64,000 nucleotides of DNA from Orthonyx spaldingii (lineage: Eukaryota > Chordata > Aves > Passeriformes > Orthonychidae): the NCBI GenBank assembly GCA_013397795.1, contig VZTJ01004171.1, positions 2,102,290-2,166,289 of the forward strand, written 5' to 3'. The translations under genes were made by a program, and so were the position numbers. This document shows positions 36,044-50,601 of this stretch, piece after piece. How positions within the stretch are numbered: the stretch's first letter is position 1; every line of letters starts with the position of its first letter. Below the pieces are notes generated by a model. It saw only the letters and a list, made by a program, of their open reading frames with translations, was not told the origin of the DNA and made no database searches.

Positions 36044-39000
36044 ATTTGCTTGAAAATCTCTCCCCCACCCATTGTTCCTAAGGTTTGATGGTGCTCAAAA
36101 AAGCATGTCTGGTAGTTTCATGAACATAATTATTGAAGGGACAACCAGTTGTGCCTCTGGAGTTAAGAAGAGAGACGAGTGACTGATATTTTACAGTGCA
36201 TTAATGATAATAATGTGCAAGAAAAAGGATAATGCTACTACATTACCACGGCACACTGATGACAACATCTATACAAATGATTCTACCAACTCCAGGAATT
36301 CATGAAAGAGAGCCTCAGTTTGCACCTAATGCTGCAGTATTATGCAAGTTATCACTCTTTTTGCAACAGTGAAACCAACTGGTTTGGGGGTATCAACATC
36401 CAGACAAGTGTTTCTTATAGGAATTGTACTTGTTCATTGATGCAGCAAATGAGAATACTTGGAACTGCAATGCACTTTCCCATACTCCTGAACATCCATA
36501 GAGAGGATACTGATGATGCTTCTCTCTGTATATCTGCTGGTGAAAACAGAAACTGTACAAACAATTGTCAGAAGCTGAATGGCGAACTTACATATATTGA
36601 AAAACTGTATCATAAAAGTTATTGAGAAACAATCAATGGAGAATATATAGACATACAGGTTAACTTTATTTCCTTTCACAGGCCTCAGAACATATTCTAA
36701 GGAAAAGAGTCTGCTTGTTCCACAATATTTACTTGAACCTTTGCAAAGCTTTATGCATGTCACTACAACAGAAGGGAAGGAAAGACAGAGTAAAAGAAAC
36801 AGTAATGAGATTATACTACACTGACTTATTGGTGGGCAACAGCTGTATTTATGAAAAAGAAGTAAGTACTGAGAAAGAAACATTATTAAGAGAATAAGAA
36901 GAGGAAACAAAATGAGAAAAAACATGGTGGAAGAGGGAAGAATGAGCATGTCACCAGCATGAAAAAGGAACAAGGACAACTTAACATCAGCACAGACTGT
37001 CTTTTGTGACTGTGATCTGCTAAGATCTTACAGCTCACTTACTTTCCAAAATCTGTTACTATTTCTTTTATAGCTCAATGATGACAGCTACAGAGTACTA
37101 AGACAACATCTACACCAAAAAGCCCTCAAAATACTCCTCATTCCTTCTCTTTTCTCCCTTTTGTTTTGATTATTTGAGATGCACTCAGAGTTTCACAGCA
37201 TGAATACCATTGGAAAAGTGAGATCCCATTCCTGACTGCAGAGAACATACAATTTTCAACTGAAAGTTTTTCGTCAGCTACAGTTTACTAACATCCATTA
37301 TGACTAATTTGTTTCTTTGTGTCAGTACTGTAATCAGAGTTAAAATAGCCCGTAGTTTTACTGCTGTTATTGCCAAATGAGCCAGTAGTCTGGAGCACTG
37401 TCTTCCATCAGAGAAGTCCATCTGCCTCTAATCTATTACCAGAAATGACTAATAATTGAATGCTTAACACTATCTATCAAGATATGTTAATTGAACACTG
37501 ATCACCTTCAGGATTTCCCCAGGCTGCTCATCATTGTCCCGACCTCCTTCCCATCATCTTCCTTGGTAGAAGGTATATCTTCCTAAGATCTGTTGGCACA
37601 GTTGTACCTTGAGTTGCTTCCTAACCAGGCAGTTCCAGAATTATTTGGGTTAGTTTGGATACACTCTAAATTAGTTTTTCTATTTTGAACAATTTTGACT
37701 GAAAAACACTGTAGAACATTTACCTGTTCAGTCATGGAAGCTGACCAGACAGGACTGAATCCTATTAACCTGTCTTGAATTCAGTAAGAACATTATGTCT
37801 AATTGCAATCTCACTGGCAGCAGTAACCTTCTACATTAACTCATTCTTGCCATCTGCTAGACAAAATAAAAAAAGGACTTTTCTAGCAGGTATTTTTGTA
37901 TGATAGATAATGGGCATTTAACTTCTGCATTCCCCTTAAAAGCTCATGCTCTGTATAATGAGCCTAACTTCAGTATCTGATTTGCATATCCAGACTTAGC
38001 ACGAGTACTCACTATAACAAATCTGTTTTAGAAGTAGCGTGATTTCACCTTTAAACTTAAGATGAAGAGAGCAACTGATGGCACACTGGGTGTATATACA
38101 TAGCAAGGTGCTCTGTCTTTATCTCAAAACCTTGAGTATTTCCATCCTGCTGCTGAGAATGACGACAGAGAGCATTTGGGTGGGCAACCAGCAAAGGCCA
38201 ACCTGGCATTGAACCAAGACAGGCACAAGAACCACAATGATGATGATGAAGATGATACCAGAATTTGTAATTCATACCAACAAAACAAAACAATGGCCAC
38301 AGAGCTTAACCTGGACTATATGTATTTCAAAATACTAAGGAATATAAACAATATTTTTCATTACAACTGGACTGCAGATCTATTATTTCACATGGCAGAA
38401 TTCAGAGCTTCCTCTTTGGTGGGAATATTGGTTTGGATAGCATCATGAACACCATCTCACTGGGAAGCACTTTTGAAAATTCACATTTGATGAGAATTTA
38501 TTCCTGTAAAATCTTAAGGTTCACTTCTGTTCTGGTTGAAGAAGCCAAAAACTTAAAAGTGAGCAACATGACTAAGACCCACTCTGAGGCATGAAACCCT
38601 TTTCAGCAAGGAATTCATATTTTAAAAAATTTACATTTAAAAGTTTCTGCTGCAATGGCAAGTGTAAAGAAAACAAAACATGTGAGGCTTGGCTGTTACA
38701 TAATAAATATGTATTCTGCTCTTAGTTATGTTGCTTCAAAACCAAACTAATCCCATGGAACAGCAATGTTTCCCTGGCATGTACTGGTACAAGAGGGATG
38801 GAGGGGTAGAGCAAAAAGAAATGCAGAGAGAAGGCCAAACAATATCCTATGACAATGACAGCTCTGTCCTCCCTGCAGAATAAGATTAAGAGATACAATT
38901 TTTATGTCTCCTGGCATTAACTTTAACTACACAAATTTTGTTAGCCTGTTTTGCCAGTACAGAGTTCATTACCGCTTTTTGACATACAATGGAAGACATT

Positions 39001-39267
39001 GAAGGCCCTTTATTTTTATGGAAGCAGTCCTACCAGCTGTATTATATGAAAGAAACCCTTTCATGAATATTCCAGAATGAGATATTTCAAGTTTTCCAGT
39101 TCCAAATTCACCTATTAATTTTTCCATTTTAATGTCAAGAGGAAAGCAAGACACACAAAACACACCAAACAAAAATAACCCTCACAGAAAACCAAAACTC
39201 AAATCCAAATCTAAAACATTGTCATAAAACCCCAAGTCCAAGGTTACTACCCCCTCCCGTGTCCTTT
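36044..39267. other. AT-rich stretch without a recognised gene
   Basis: No transposon is recognised. A pyrimidine-rich minus strand at about 36434-36979 gives a long but artefactual open frame. A GAT-repeat lies at 38237-38256. Confidence 0.6.
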
Positions 39268-39533
39268 TCAAGAGGATGAAGCATCTTTGACAGTTTTACT
39301 CTTGCTTTCTTTAAATGTAATGTAGTTATATGTTTTGAGTCGCATCAAGCTGATCTCAAGAGGGATGACATCAGGATTTCTTTTCACATTTTGAATGCTA
39401 CATGCAGCCATCTCAGTCAAGTGCTCTAACAAAAAAGAGACTTTCAAAGAAGAGACCTCAGTCATATGCCTAGAAAAATCTTTCAGGTTCACCCAGTATT
39501 CTGTGGCATAACTTTCTGTTTTACATCTGAGAC
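39009..39533 (-). other. Possible 3'-terminal exon with poly(A) signal, unproven
   Basis: On the minus strand a pyrimidine-rich acceptor (TTCTTATATTCTAG) ends at 39534. Beyond it, 266 bases stay open to a TGA at 39268-39270, giving 87 residues with helical-looking composition (for example SFLLEHLTEMAACSIQ, PLEISLMRLKTY). An AATAAA (39009-39014, minus strand) lies about 255 bases after the stop, giving a plausible 3' UTR. No family is recognised and no upstream partner exon was found. An unknown gene tail or a chance open frame are both possible. Confidence 0.28.
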
Positions 39534-42500
39534 CTAGAATATAAGAAGGATGCAAAAAAAATTATATAAGATCTTCCAAGTGATCTCCTCTCCTGAGCAA
39601 AAAGTGTGGTTTTCATGGTATTCTCCCACCCTGGAACATTTGCCTTTTAGAGATGTTAAAATGTAGGGAAATGAAAGGTTCCCTCTGTTCCCTGAAGGCT
39701 GTGAATAAGAAAAAAAGTCTAGTAATAGGAAAGAGCAGGATGTATCAAAGAGACCTAATGAGAATGAAGAGTTGCAACTAGAGGGTTGCAGTTGCTGAGC
39801 ACAGACTCCACTGCACACATATCACTGGTAGGTCTTATATTCCACTGCTCACGAAGCAACTCCAGCATCATACAGGAGGTGTGGACTCTGCTGCCTCTGC
39901 AGTGGCAGTAATAGCAAAGGGTTCATGTCATAAAATTACCTTTGCTGGTACAGAAAATAATACCCCATTCTGAATATACTTTCAGGGGTTTCTAGGTGCA
40001 CTATACCTCAAAATACACTAAATGTCTTTGCTTTCTGATAGACCTGTGCATTTAGCTTAGGATTTGAAAGTCATGCTAAAAGTGTGTTAATTATAATGAT
40101 AAGGTGCGTTAAGTAGGGGCAAGCTGTCACCTGGAAACCTGTCTGCATTCAGTAGTAACCCTGGTGAGCCTCATAAATATTCAGCTGATCATCAGGACAC
40201 AGGACACTGAACACACCCATGAAAAGCCCTAGTGAACAGCCATGCAAATTTTACAGTTATTTCTACACACTCTCTAAACACTGCTGAGACTCAGTTACCC
40301 TATCATTTAATGAACTCTGCACCTGAAGAATTTACTGTGCTACAGGGAATGGTATCTACACAAACACATGATCATGTCAATCAGCACCCTAACATATGCC
40401 AGACCACAACATTCCAGTATTGTAATAATTATTTTATTGATACTGTAATAACTATTTCAGTTGACCATACCAACTAACAGTTTATGTCAAGCTGTTAATG
40501 ACATTAATTAGGAAAAATAATGAAGACTTCCTATTTCAGGTGACATGGTCTAAAAGGTGAAGTATAGATTTCCTTTTCTTAGTTTGAATCTAAGAAAGAA
40601 AATTGTTTACCAATTTTTTTTTTAAATTGTAACTTTTGAGAAAGTAGCATTTTCTAGAGATTAGTAACATTTTTATGGTGACAGATAAACATAAGCAAGA
40701 TTAATTTACTAAGATATTTGGTAACATGGAAATTGAATTAATCTGTTACAACTGATCGTTCACCTCACCATATATTTAGCTGTCCTATCCATTTGTAATC
40801 TGATGAAATATTATCCAAACACCGAATGCTGCTTTGGTGGATGTTTTGGCTAAATAGCTGAGGATAGTGTAGCACAGAGTTGTATCATATATCCTGTTTA
40901 CTACAGCCCAAAGACAAAATTACAGGTCCTGGTATTTCAGTTATCTGGTATTCCTGTGCTCAGGAATTTTCCCATGGCTGCTTCTAGTACAGAGAGATTT
41001 AAAAGACAGTCTTTAGCAAGTTGGCCATACATTACTCTGGACTTAACTACGCCAAGTCAAACTTTGCCAACAAGTCCAACAACTTTGGCACAAGAATTTA
41101 AAGTATCTCCATGGCCAAATTTTGGCCAAATTCTGAGGAGAGTGATCACATTAACTTACTAGAAGCCTGATATAACAACAGAACCCTCACATTTGGGTAA
41201 TTGCTCAGCATCCCCGAGCAAATTAATGTAGTTGAGAACAAAGATTCCTGTTCTTTTATCACTTGCCAGATATGTTACTCTTCAAGTTCTCACAAACTTA
41301 TACACAAATCTATTAAGTGTTTTGCTGAAAGTTACACATTATAGCAAGAGAAAAAAGCATGTTCTGAGACACTCAAGACAGATTAGTATCAATTCTCCTT
41401 CATAAACACGGTGAAATAAAGAATTAGCCTTAGCAGTGGAAGAAGAAAGAATTTCTATAATATTTTTCTGCTTCATGTGATTTTATTATGGATCAGCTGT
41501 GGTCTGTGATCTTTCAGAGGTATTTCACACATGCTGTGTGGGTATTAATGTTGAGGCCAACAACAGAGAAATGCAAACTGGGTGCATACTTCACCCTGTG
41601 TGTCAAGCCAAGCTAGAACCCGCCATGTCAGCAAAACAGCAGTTTCATGAGATTTGAATTGTCTATATTCTATAATTGCACATGCAGTTACTTAATTCCA
41701 AAATAAAGTCTTATACAGAAGAAACCAAGCCCTAGCTGTGAATATAACATACATGTATTTTGAAAACAATGTCATATTTTTCATCATAATTTCTAAAGGC
41801 AGAGCTGAATTTATCTATACATGTCAGAATTAATATAAGGCATTTGCAATATTCATGCATTCAAATCAGAAATGGGAAGAAAATCAGAAACAGACACGTA
41901 AAGACACAGGAGCCATACTGTTGCCCACAAAGTAACCATGATGCAACACCTATTAGATTCAAGCCTTAATTATACCAAATTATATATTAAATTACTTTGT
42001 TCTTTGCAAAAGCATTAGGCTAAAAGACCTATGATGAACCAAGCCCCTTTCTTAAATAATTAGCTATGTGGCTTGTCACATTGCATGGGATGAGTTTAAA
42101 ATCATGATTCATTGTAGCTACCAAAGGACTTGTGCATTTAGCACACAAGACAAAGCATGAAACATTGTAGAAATTTGGATTATTTTTAGTCAGTTATACT
42201 CTCACACTGCTATAAAACTGTTAATAAACAAAGAACCAAATATGCTACATATTACACAAAGCTTTTGTGTTTAAGAATTACAATTTATAAGACAAGAAGC
42301 AGATGATCAGGGAATTATAAGATCAGTAGGACACCAGTTTAATAAGCAGCGGTCTTAGTTCTGTGAGAAAATGTTACGTCTTTTTTTTACAGGCATCTTG
42401 ACAGAGAACTTAAGACTGGATCTGAAATATTATTATAAGGTAGTTTTATGGATAATTAACATGAAGTACCTTCTAATCATAAGAAACACTCAGAGAAAGC

Positions 42501-44413
42501 AGAAAGGTGCTTGCGTAGAAATGAATGAGTGACAAGGCAGACCAGCAGCACCAGACAAGAGGTGCCTCGAAAACCAAATTAAATACAGTAGGTAGGGAAG
42601 TGGATAGCCCTGAAGGTCTTGAAAGCAACAACTTTCAGGAACAATCTGGAAAATGATTCTCTAAGGTGGTTCTACCAAGAAAGTAAAGTGTTATTTTTCA
42701 ATGAATTACTACTTCAGCTGTACAAAGTTCCACAGAAGTATTACATAGCTTTTTCTTTCCACACATCTCTCTTCTTTAAGAGGCTTAGAAAAGAGATAGC
42801 CACGAGTCACTCACCTTTTTCATTGGACTCAAATCTTTATGATTTAAAAGCGAGATAAATGGAAGAAGGCAGAAAGTAAAGAATTCTCTCATGCCTCTAA
42901 TGACAGCAGTTAGGACTTTGAACAGCTCAAGCTGCTGCAGCCTCCAAAATACACTTTCACAATCACCTGGTTTGACAAGATATGGGTTTGGTTTTTTTTT
43001 TAAAGTGAGGAAGCTTAGCAAGACAATTCTCTAAAGTTCTGTTGTGGCTGAAAGCATAGACAACAACAATAACCATCACTTTCACACCTGTAGCACATCT
43101 ATTCCAACAAGAACAACATGTTACAGCAGAAGTCAACCTTGTTGAGTTGTAAGGAGGCAAAGAGCTCCTTACAAAATAATTGCAATAAGATAAGAATTTA
43201 TCTATTAATATTTTACCCATATTCCAACTAAGTTACAGTCTAAGCCTACAGTGGGACAGTATTTAACATACCAAACCTTCCAATATACCAACTAATTACA
43301 CTTTGGTAATCAATTATCTTAGATATGTCTTGAGGAACGTTTGGGATTGAAGGTTTTTTTTGTTTTAGAGATTGCTGGGGACTTTTGATTGCTGTTTTTT
43401 GCTTGGGTTATGCATGGATGGTTGTTTTTTGGTTGTTCAGGGTTTTCAATAATTTTAAATTTATTGAAAGTATTATTTTATTTAGTTGTCATTACTAGTT
43501 TTATATTTTGTTTTCTTCAAGATCAGTGGAACTGATGCAAGACTCAAGGTACCAACAGCAGACACAATCCTTATCCAAAAGAATAGGAAGCAGGCATGAA
43601 ATATATCTGCAAACACACAATGGAGCATAGCAGTGTGTGCCCACTTCCCACAAAATAATGTCTGAGGAACAACATTTGAAAGCTAAAAACCCTGCCAATA
43701 ATGCTCTGCACCATACACCTGCAAAGAGATGCATTGCTGAGATTATCTCTCAGGTTTCCTCCCAAGAATTACACCAATTATTTAAGAACTTTCAAAGGGT
43801 TAGCAGAAATCTCCTATTTTGTTTGGGTCTTATTTTTCTTTAGAAAACTTATTTTACTACCCTTAGAAAATAGTCTAGCAGCAGTGCCTCCAGATGGGAA
43901 TAACAGTAATTCACACACTTTTTTGTTTATCAGTAGAACATTCCTATATTAATGCCAAAAGTTTTCAGGACAAAATACATTTCCAAGGAATTAATTATCC
44001 CTCAAGTATACAGAGTGAATTAGCAGGTACCATGAGCTTCAGAACTGCCAGCCTGGCGAAAACCAGTGGTCACAATATTCTCTCTTGCTTATCAGCTCTC
44101 AAGGAAGCCCCCACAGCAGGACCCTTCATATGTATTAATGATTTCTTGTTTTCCACTGTTCCTTAATGTGGCCGATGTGAAAGCACCTATGCTGGAGTCT
44201 TAATTGCTTTGCTTCAAAGCTGAGAACAGATCTGGAAGCTTACTGTTCCTAAAATTTTGCCAGAATTTCTTTGGCACAGATGGGCAGGACAAGACATGAC
44301 TGAATGATCATTGTTATTGCTAAATAGGAAAAGACTAATTTAATTTTAAAATGTATTATAAACTTAATTTCTCTTTACTGCAGTTCCAAACCCTTGAGTC
44401 GTTTTATGGCTGG

Positions 44414-44414
<1 letters not shown>
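39534..44414. other. AT-rich stretch without a recognised gene
   Basis: No transposon or gene is recognised. A GT-rich tract with several T runs and GGTTG units lies at about 43348-43446. Confidence 0.6.
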
Positions 44415-44455
<41 letters not shown>

Positions 44456-44467
44456 GCGTGTGTGTGT
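44415..44467 (+). repeat. (TG)n microsatellite
   Basis: About 26 TG units, with CG interruptions at 44451 and 44457. Likely polymorphic and able to adopt Z-DNA. Confidence 0.97.
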
Positions 44468-47288
44468 ATTATTTTAATTTTACTTCAAACTTCCCAAAAG
44501 GAGAAGGACTAAAAAAACCCCCTCAAAAATCCCAAACTAACTACACAAAAGCACCCCACTAAAGTAGTTTGAAACTTTTAAAAATATAGGCTTAAATAAA
44601 TGTGCAATTATTAACCCACAAAACAAATGTGTATTCAGTTTTGCTGTCCTGATCAGTAGCCATTTTCTAAGTGCAACAAGGATACTCCGAAGTGAAAAGA
44701 CCAAAATGGAGAAATAAGTCTTTTGGGAATTATTTACCTCCCAGGGTCCATAGCTGGTTAAAATGCTCATTAAATGTTTAGACAATAATCCCAAACACCT
44801 GAGAAAGAACTAAACCACTCTAGAACAGCCTCCTTCCCTTAACACTATGGATGCCTATAGAGTTGGATAAGCGAATAATATCCACTGCACCTATTCTTAC
44901 ATAGGTAATTCCTAAGCCAGAGGCATGTTGAGGCTGACATTCACATTTCCCTATTTCTATACTGAAGATATGCTTCTATTAATAAAATAATTTTAATTTA
45001 ATGAGAGAGTCTAAATTCACCTTCTATCCTTGCTGGAACTGATTATCTTCAAACACACGTAATAAGCCAGAACTAAACAGAGAGAGATTCACTTGCACTT
45101 TGTTGACGCCTTTTCTTCTGTCACTTGAGATAAAGATAAATGCATGTTCATCTTTGGGTGTTTCTTTACACGATTTTTGGCCACTTCTGCACTGTTCTGG
45201 AATGCACACAATGAGATTCAAATCTCTTCATTGTCTCCATTTTCAAGTCTCAACAGAGAGGTGTAGAGGGACTACTAAATTACTACAAAACCACCAAACA
45301 CTTTGGGTCCAGATTACTAGACACATTCCAGCTGCTTTGTATTTTTTGTAACTTGTAACTCCTCGTATCTGGCCCCCTGGAATTTCCTTTTTTGTAGCAG
45401 AAGATCACTGTTGGCAAGAGACACCTAGGATTGTGCTTGGAATGGATTTTCCTTTTCACAACCAGTGAGGAAAAACACACCAAGTACATATCTACATATT
45501 TCCTTCGTCTAGATTCCATCTGGATCACACTGAGCACTTCTTTCTGAGAAGCAGAACAGTGTGGGTGACTTCAAATACCTTACTGCATTGAGATTGGATT
45601 AAAAAACCAAGCTTGTTATCTTGCTGCTTGTTTTATCCACTGCATTCACAAAAGACAGCATTGCCATTGGGCACTTTCTCCAAAGACTGGCCCCTGAAAC
45701 TGTTGACGGATGCAAATAAATAGTCCACCCTGAATGTACAGCTGTACCAACAAGTTAAGAACATGACACTGCCATAGCACCCTCATATCAAAGAGAAAGT
45801 AATCTGCATGCAAAGGTAACCCTGAGGATACACTAACATGATAACACCCTGAGAAATGGCAGAAATAAACATGATATAACAACCAAACAGGGGTACCAGC
45901 TTAACGGTAAACTTAACCCTGGCCGAAATTACCTGGGTAATGATATCTGAAATACGAAAGGTGTAAAATACAGAAAAGTTAGGATGAATGGGAAAAGAGT
46001 AAATATTTACTCTGGAGGAGAAAAAAGTGTTAGAGAAAGAATTGGCAAGTGGAAGAGGGGGGGGGGAAGATGACTAAGAGAGCAAAATCATCCAGTCATA
46101 ATTGACCACAGTACCTGTCAAGCAGTCACGTGCTTGATCACCACAGTTTGCACAGGTCAATAAAATCACTGCTTGCATCATGCCTGCCTCTGATTGACTT
46201 GCAGGCTCAAGAAAACACACATATTTTCCTCAGCATCAGCGAGGGAATTCTTGGAGCACTCTACCTAACGTAACATAGAAACACCTCACCTTTTCCTCTC
46301 TTACAGGAAATACTTGTAAAAATTGACAAATCTAGGTCAAATTCACCATGCTACAACAATTTTGAACCATATTTTTAGCAAATCTAGTGCTTAGCAAAAA
46401 TAAAAAATAAAGTACTCTACATACAGTAGTCCTCTTATAATTCTCAGTGCATGAAGCTTTCTACAGAAAATGTGTAAGCTCTGTTATACAGCAAGTTTTG
46501 GAAAGTTTTTTTTATAAGCTTTCTAGGGATATTGTTTATTCCATTCAATAAAAAGAGTGATGAGGGAGAGGAAATAGATTACCAACTATATGCTTACCAG
46601 CAGACCTTTCACAGACAACAGCACCAGTCTCAAAATATTGACACCAAATCTATCGCAAAAGGAAACATTTTCTATAGGATAAAAACTCAGTAAAACCCAG
46701 GCTCCAAAGCTAAGTGTGACTATAACATTCTAAACATCTCAGATTCACAAAAAGCAGGTTTTTAAATCTCAACTTGCTCTTCCCCATGACCTTTTCAGCT
46801 TTCTTGGCTGGAGAAAACCTTCACACTGAATGATTTGATCTTCAGGGATTCTAGACTCTTCTGATTTTAGATAAGTATAATTCTTCCATTTCTTCCAGGA
46901 AGGTAATTTCCAGTTCAATGCACACTTTAGGCACTTTAAAGCTTATATGAGCCTAAGTCAACACTATCAGCAGAAGGACCATGCACAGCCTTTTGTGTCA
47001 CCTTCCTGTACAGCTGTCTCTCTTCTGGCATACACATTCAGGGAGCAGGATATGGGAGCTGTCCTAAAGTAATACAAACAACTTAGGATATTTGTCAAGT
47101 TTTTAAATCTCCATCAATTTCCAGATCTCATCCGTTCCATAGCCCCACAAATATTTGTTTATGCACAGAGAAAGGGCTCGTTCTTCAAGATCAGTGCCAG
47201 TTTATGTCAACTTTTATGGTTTGAGAAGCCAAGAATCAGGAGTTGCCCTAAAAACCCCAAATAAAAACTCCACTCTAAAAGAAAACTA

Positions 47289-47411
47289 CAACCGCCCCCA
47301 AAACCCCCAACACCCCCAACCTCCATCAAAAAAACCCCAAAAAAACAACAAAACCAACCAACCAAAAAAAACTAAAAAACCCAACACAACAAAAAACCCA
47401 AACAACAACCG
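47289..47411 (+). repeat. A/C-rich low-complexity tract
   Basis: Almost entirely A and C. It includes three C5 runs within 47295-47317 (G5 runs on the minus strand), then AACC and AAC units. An open frame through it is compositional, not genic. Confidence 0.9.
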
Positions 47412-49520
47412 AATCCCTTAAAAACTAGTTATTCTCAAGAGATTTGAGACCTACTTGCGAAGATTAAAGAGCTTTGCACCAGTTTGAACTGCTTAGTCTG
47501 CAATTACCTCTTCATTCTTTAAGTTTTTTTGGGTGTGAATTTGCAAGAACTCAGCAGTAGCAAGTTTGCCACTTCATATTAAATTAGTTGAACTTACTCC
47601 ACTGTAAGGCTGAAATAACCATAACTAGGACAAATGATCTTCTTGCCCACCTTAGTGGTTTGCAGCAGTACAGCTCTTACCAATGGCTTCACATTAGTAC
47701 AGCTGTATCAAATAACAAACCCAAGTAAACTCAGGTTCAGGATAAACACCTAAACTTCAACTGAAATCTGTTTTCTCTGTTAATCAAAGGCTTTTCAGGC
47801 ATTCCTACTTATATCACATCTAAGCATCTTTAAGACCTGATTTTCAAAGGTTTGACACTTTCACAGGGTGAATCGACTTCAGAGGAGAAAACCAATTCTT
47901 GGAAACCTGGGTTTTTTTCCCTAGAGAATTAAGTTTCACCTCATGCATAAAACACTCATTTAGGAATATTTTTAATACCACTACATCTAAAATAAAATTA
48001 AAAAAAATTACAGATTTGGTTACATAATCACACCAGAGGCTAAGCATCTTCTCAGCAAAGACATGGAAATTTTTATATATAACCTAGTCCTATATTTCTT
48101 ATAACTTAACCATACAGTGTGTAAAACTGAATACTCATAGAAAAAAATAATTGGCACATGAGAATAAAACCCTGAAAATTCTTAAATACTTTTATATTCT
48201 CTGCCATATTGTGGAGAATATCAGATGGAAAGGCCATAAATAGAAAGATTTCAGTTTATATAAATTTGTTCTAAAAGCCACAGATGAATTCTCTTCTGAC
48301 TTACCACAGAGGAACTGAAGGCCTTGCCATTGAGTTTGTATCAGGAAATACTGAGAGCATGTACAAGAATCTCTTATAACACTTCTCTCTGGAAAAAGTG
48401 TTTTCTTATGTGATCAATGTGTCATAATAGTAGGCAGAAAAAAAAAAAAGGTTGAATTCAGTTTGCACGAGCATATCGAGAGCTCTTTCTCCAAATGTGT
48501 GGGTAAAAGTTCCCAGACCCATCCAGGCTTTGTGCAGTTCAGCTCTTACCATAAATCACAGCAGAACTGTGACCGTTCTCACCTATGTATAGGCTGAATA
48601 TGCTATCTCTGGCTTTTTTTCTTATTTCAGTTGTTAGATATCATATACAGGAACATGTATGGAAAAGGAAATCCTTTATCTTCAGATCCAGAGGTTTTGT
48701 GGTTTCTTTCTCAGAGAAAAAGAGGTCTGTCTCTTCTGAACAAAAATAATGGTAACATTGCTCAGAGAAAAGAGATGGAAACAGAGCAAAACTTAACATG
48801 AAAAGGACAATTACTCAACAGTGTCAAAGGAAGCAAGTGAAAAGTCCCAGTCAAATCCTGAGGGAGGAGTTGGGATAGTCAATCTTATGCATCTCCACAC
48901 TCACAATCCTTGGCTGACTCCTGCACATTCAGAAGAGTAACCTCCCTCACCACTGTGCGAAACACACAAACCCAGCCATTTTCATGCTCAACCTACATCA
49001 CTACATCAGCAGAAGTTCACATTTTATGACTCCTTAAGGTAACATTAAAAATACACAAATCTTTAAAACACAATACCCCTTCTGTACCACTATACTACCA
49101 CTGAGAAACACAGCTTATTCAACCAAATTTTTGCAATAAACCAACTTCACAGAAGCAGATGCTATTTCACACACAGTGCAAAGGTTTCTTAATAGTACCC
49201 TTTAGTAAGGCATCACCCCTTCTAAATCAACAGTAGCACTGTGCATTGGTGCAATATCTAACTTTTGGTCCAAAATGGTTATTAAACCTCTATTTTCAAA
49301 CAAATACAATTTTTAAAAGGCCTTTAGAATTTATTCCTAGACACTAACCTATAAGAATAAAACTCTCGCTCACAAGGCAAATACTGCAGCCTTCTTACTA
49401 GTGCTAATAGATGCTTTTCTGAAGAACGTCAGCTGTGACTCAGACTCACTTCTTCCAAATAGGAGATCTTAAATTGTGGCACTTTTGAAGCCCTGCAGTC
49501 ATTAAGCTATATATTTTCTA

Positions 49521-49539
49521 CACATACACACACACACAC
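49521..49539 (+). repeat. (CA)n microsatellite
   Basis: Nine or so CA units with one TA interruption. Confidence 0.85.
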
Positions 49540-50525
49540 TCCTTTTTTACCCGTGTTCTGAAGTGAAAAAATAATCTCTCATCATCAGCAGCTTTCAGAT
49601 GGAGCTGGGCCTTAGAAAAAGACATCAACTAAGACACAGTAAGAAAAAAAAAAAAGAAAAACAAACAGGAGCTGGCAGAAGACAAACCACAAGCTAGACA
49701 GCATTGTTTCTGTGACTAATATTTAAACACTGTTACAGTATACATAGGACAGTAACAACCTGCAAGAATTACAGTACCAGTAAACTCAGACAAGTCATTG
49801 TTCATTGTGGGAGGCTCACAGCCAGTTCCAACCTTCTCAGCAAGACACTGCCAGATTCCTCATGCCGAGCTGAAAGGAATTTCCATATTCCAAAAGACCT
49901 AATTATGGCAATCAAAATACAGTGATTATCTGCCCTTGACACAGCAAACACACACCTGCACACAGAAGAACAGGTTACAGATATGCAGAAACGAGCGAGT
50001 GTCAGGATGAATGCCAGCTACACCACTCCTGTCAGAACCTTAAACATGGAAAGACACTTTTAAGAACCTGCCTGGAAAACAAGAGCCCATCTTAGATCCC
50101 AGTGCCCAAGTTGAGATAAGACAATCAGTAATTTTAACCACTTGCTTGACATAAATCACATGAAAGTCAGCTAATTAGATCTAGCCAAAATTCGGACATC
50201 CTGCAGATGCAGAAATAAATGGAGGAGAGCCATTTCCACAGGTTCAGAGTGCTGCCACTGCAGGCAGGCTGAGCTCAGCCCAGCTGACAGCGTTGCTCGG
50301 TGCTGCTACAGAGACCTTTTTTATTGGAGAAATTTAGGACAACGCTTAGAGTCGTGTCAGCTCTCTTTATTAAGGTCCTCACAGAGATTTGTTTGACACA
50401 ATATATTTTTACCAGATCAAAGTATTCTATATGTATGTTAGGCAAAGTAGAGAGCATGCTGTACTTTCCTCTCTTCTCTCAGAGTTTGAAACAAAGCATT
50501 AAGAACCAAGGTATGAGCCATTTAT

Positions 50526-50601
50526 CTGTCAAATAAAGATCAAGGATGATTAAGAGCCTCTGGCAAATAAAGATCAAGGATCGTTAAGGGCCTCTGACAA
50601 A
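50526..50601 (+). repeat. 34-bp tandem duplication
   Basis: Two adjacent 34-bp units (50526-50559, 50560-50593), both containing CAAATAAAGATCAAGGAT, with four mismatches. An 8-base stub of a third (CTGACAAA) follows. Confidence 0.93.

Noticed and set aside
36434..36979. Open frame of 181 codons on the minus strand, hydrophobic
   Set aside because: The strand is pyrimidine-rich, so Leu, Phe, Ser and Ile dominate and stops are rare. No domain, start context or homology was recognised.
47155..47421. Lys/Pro/Asn-rich 88-codon frame
   Set aside because: It is produced by the A/C-rich low-complexity tract.
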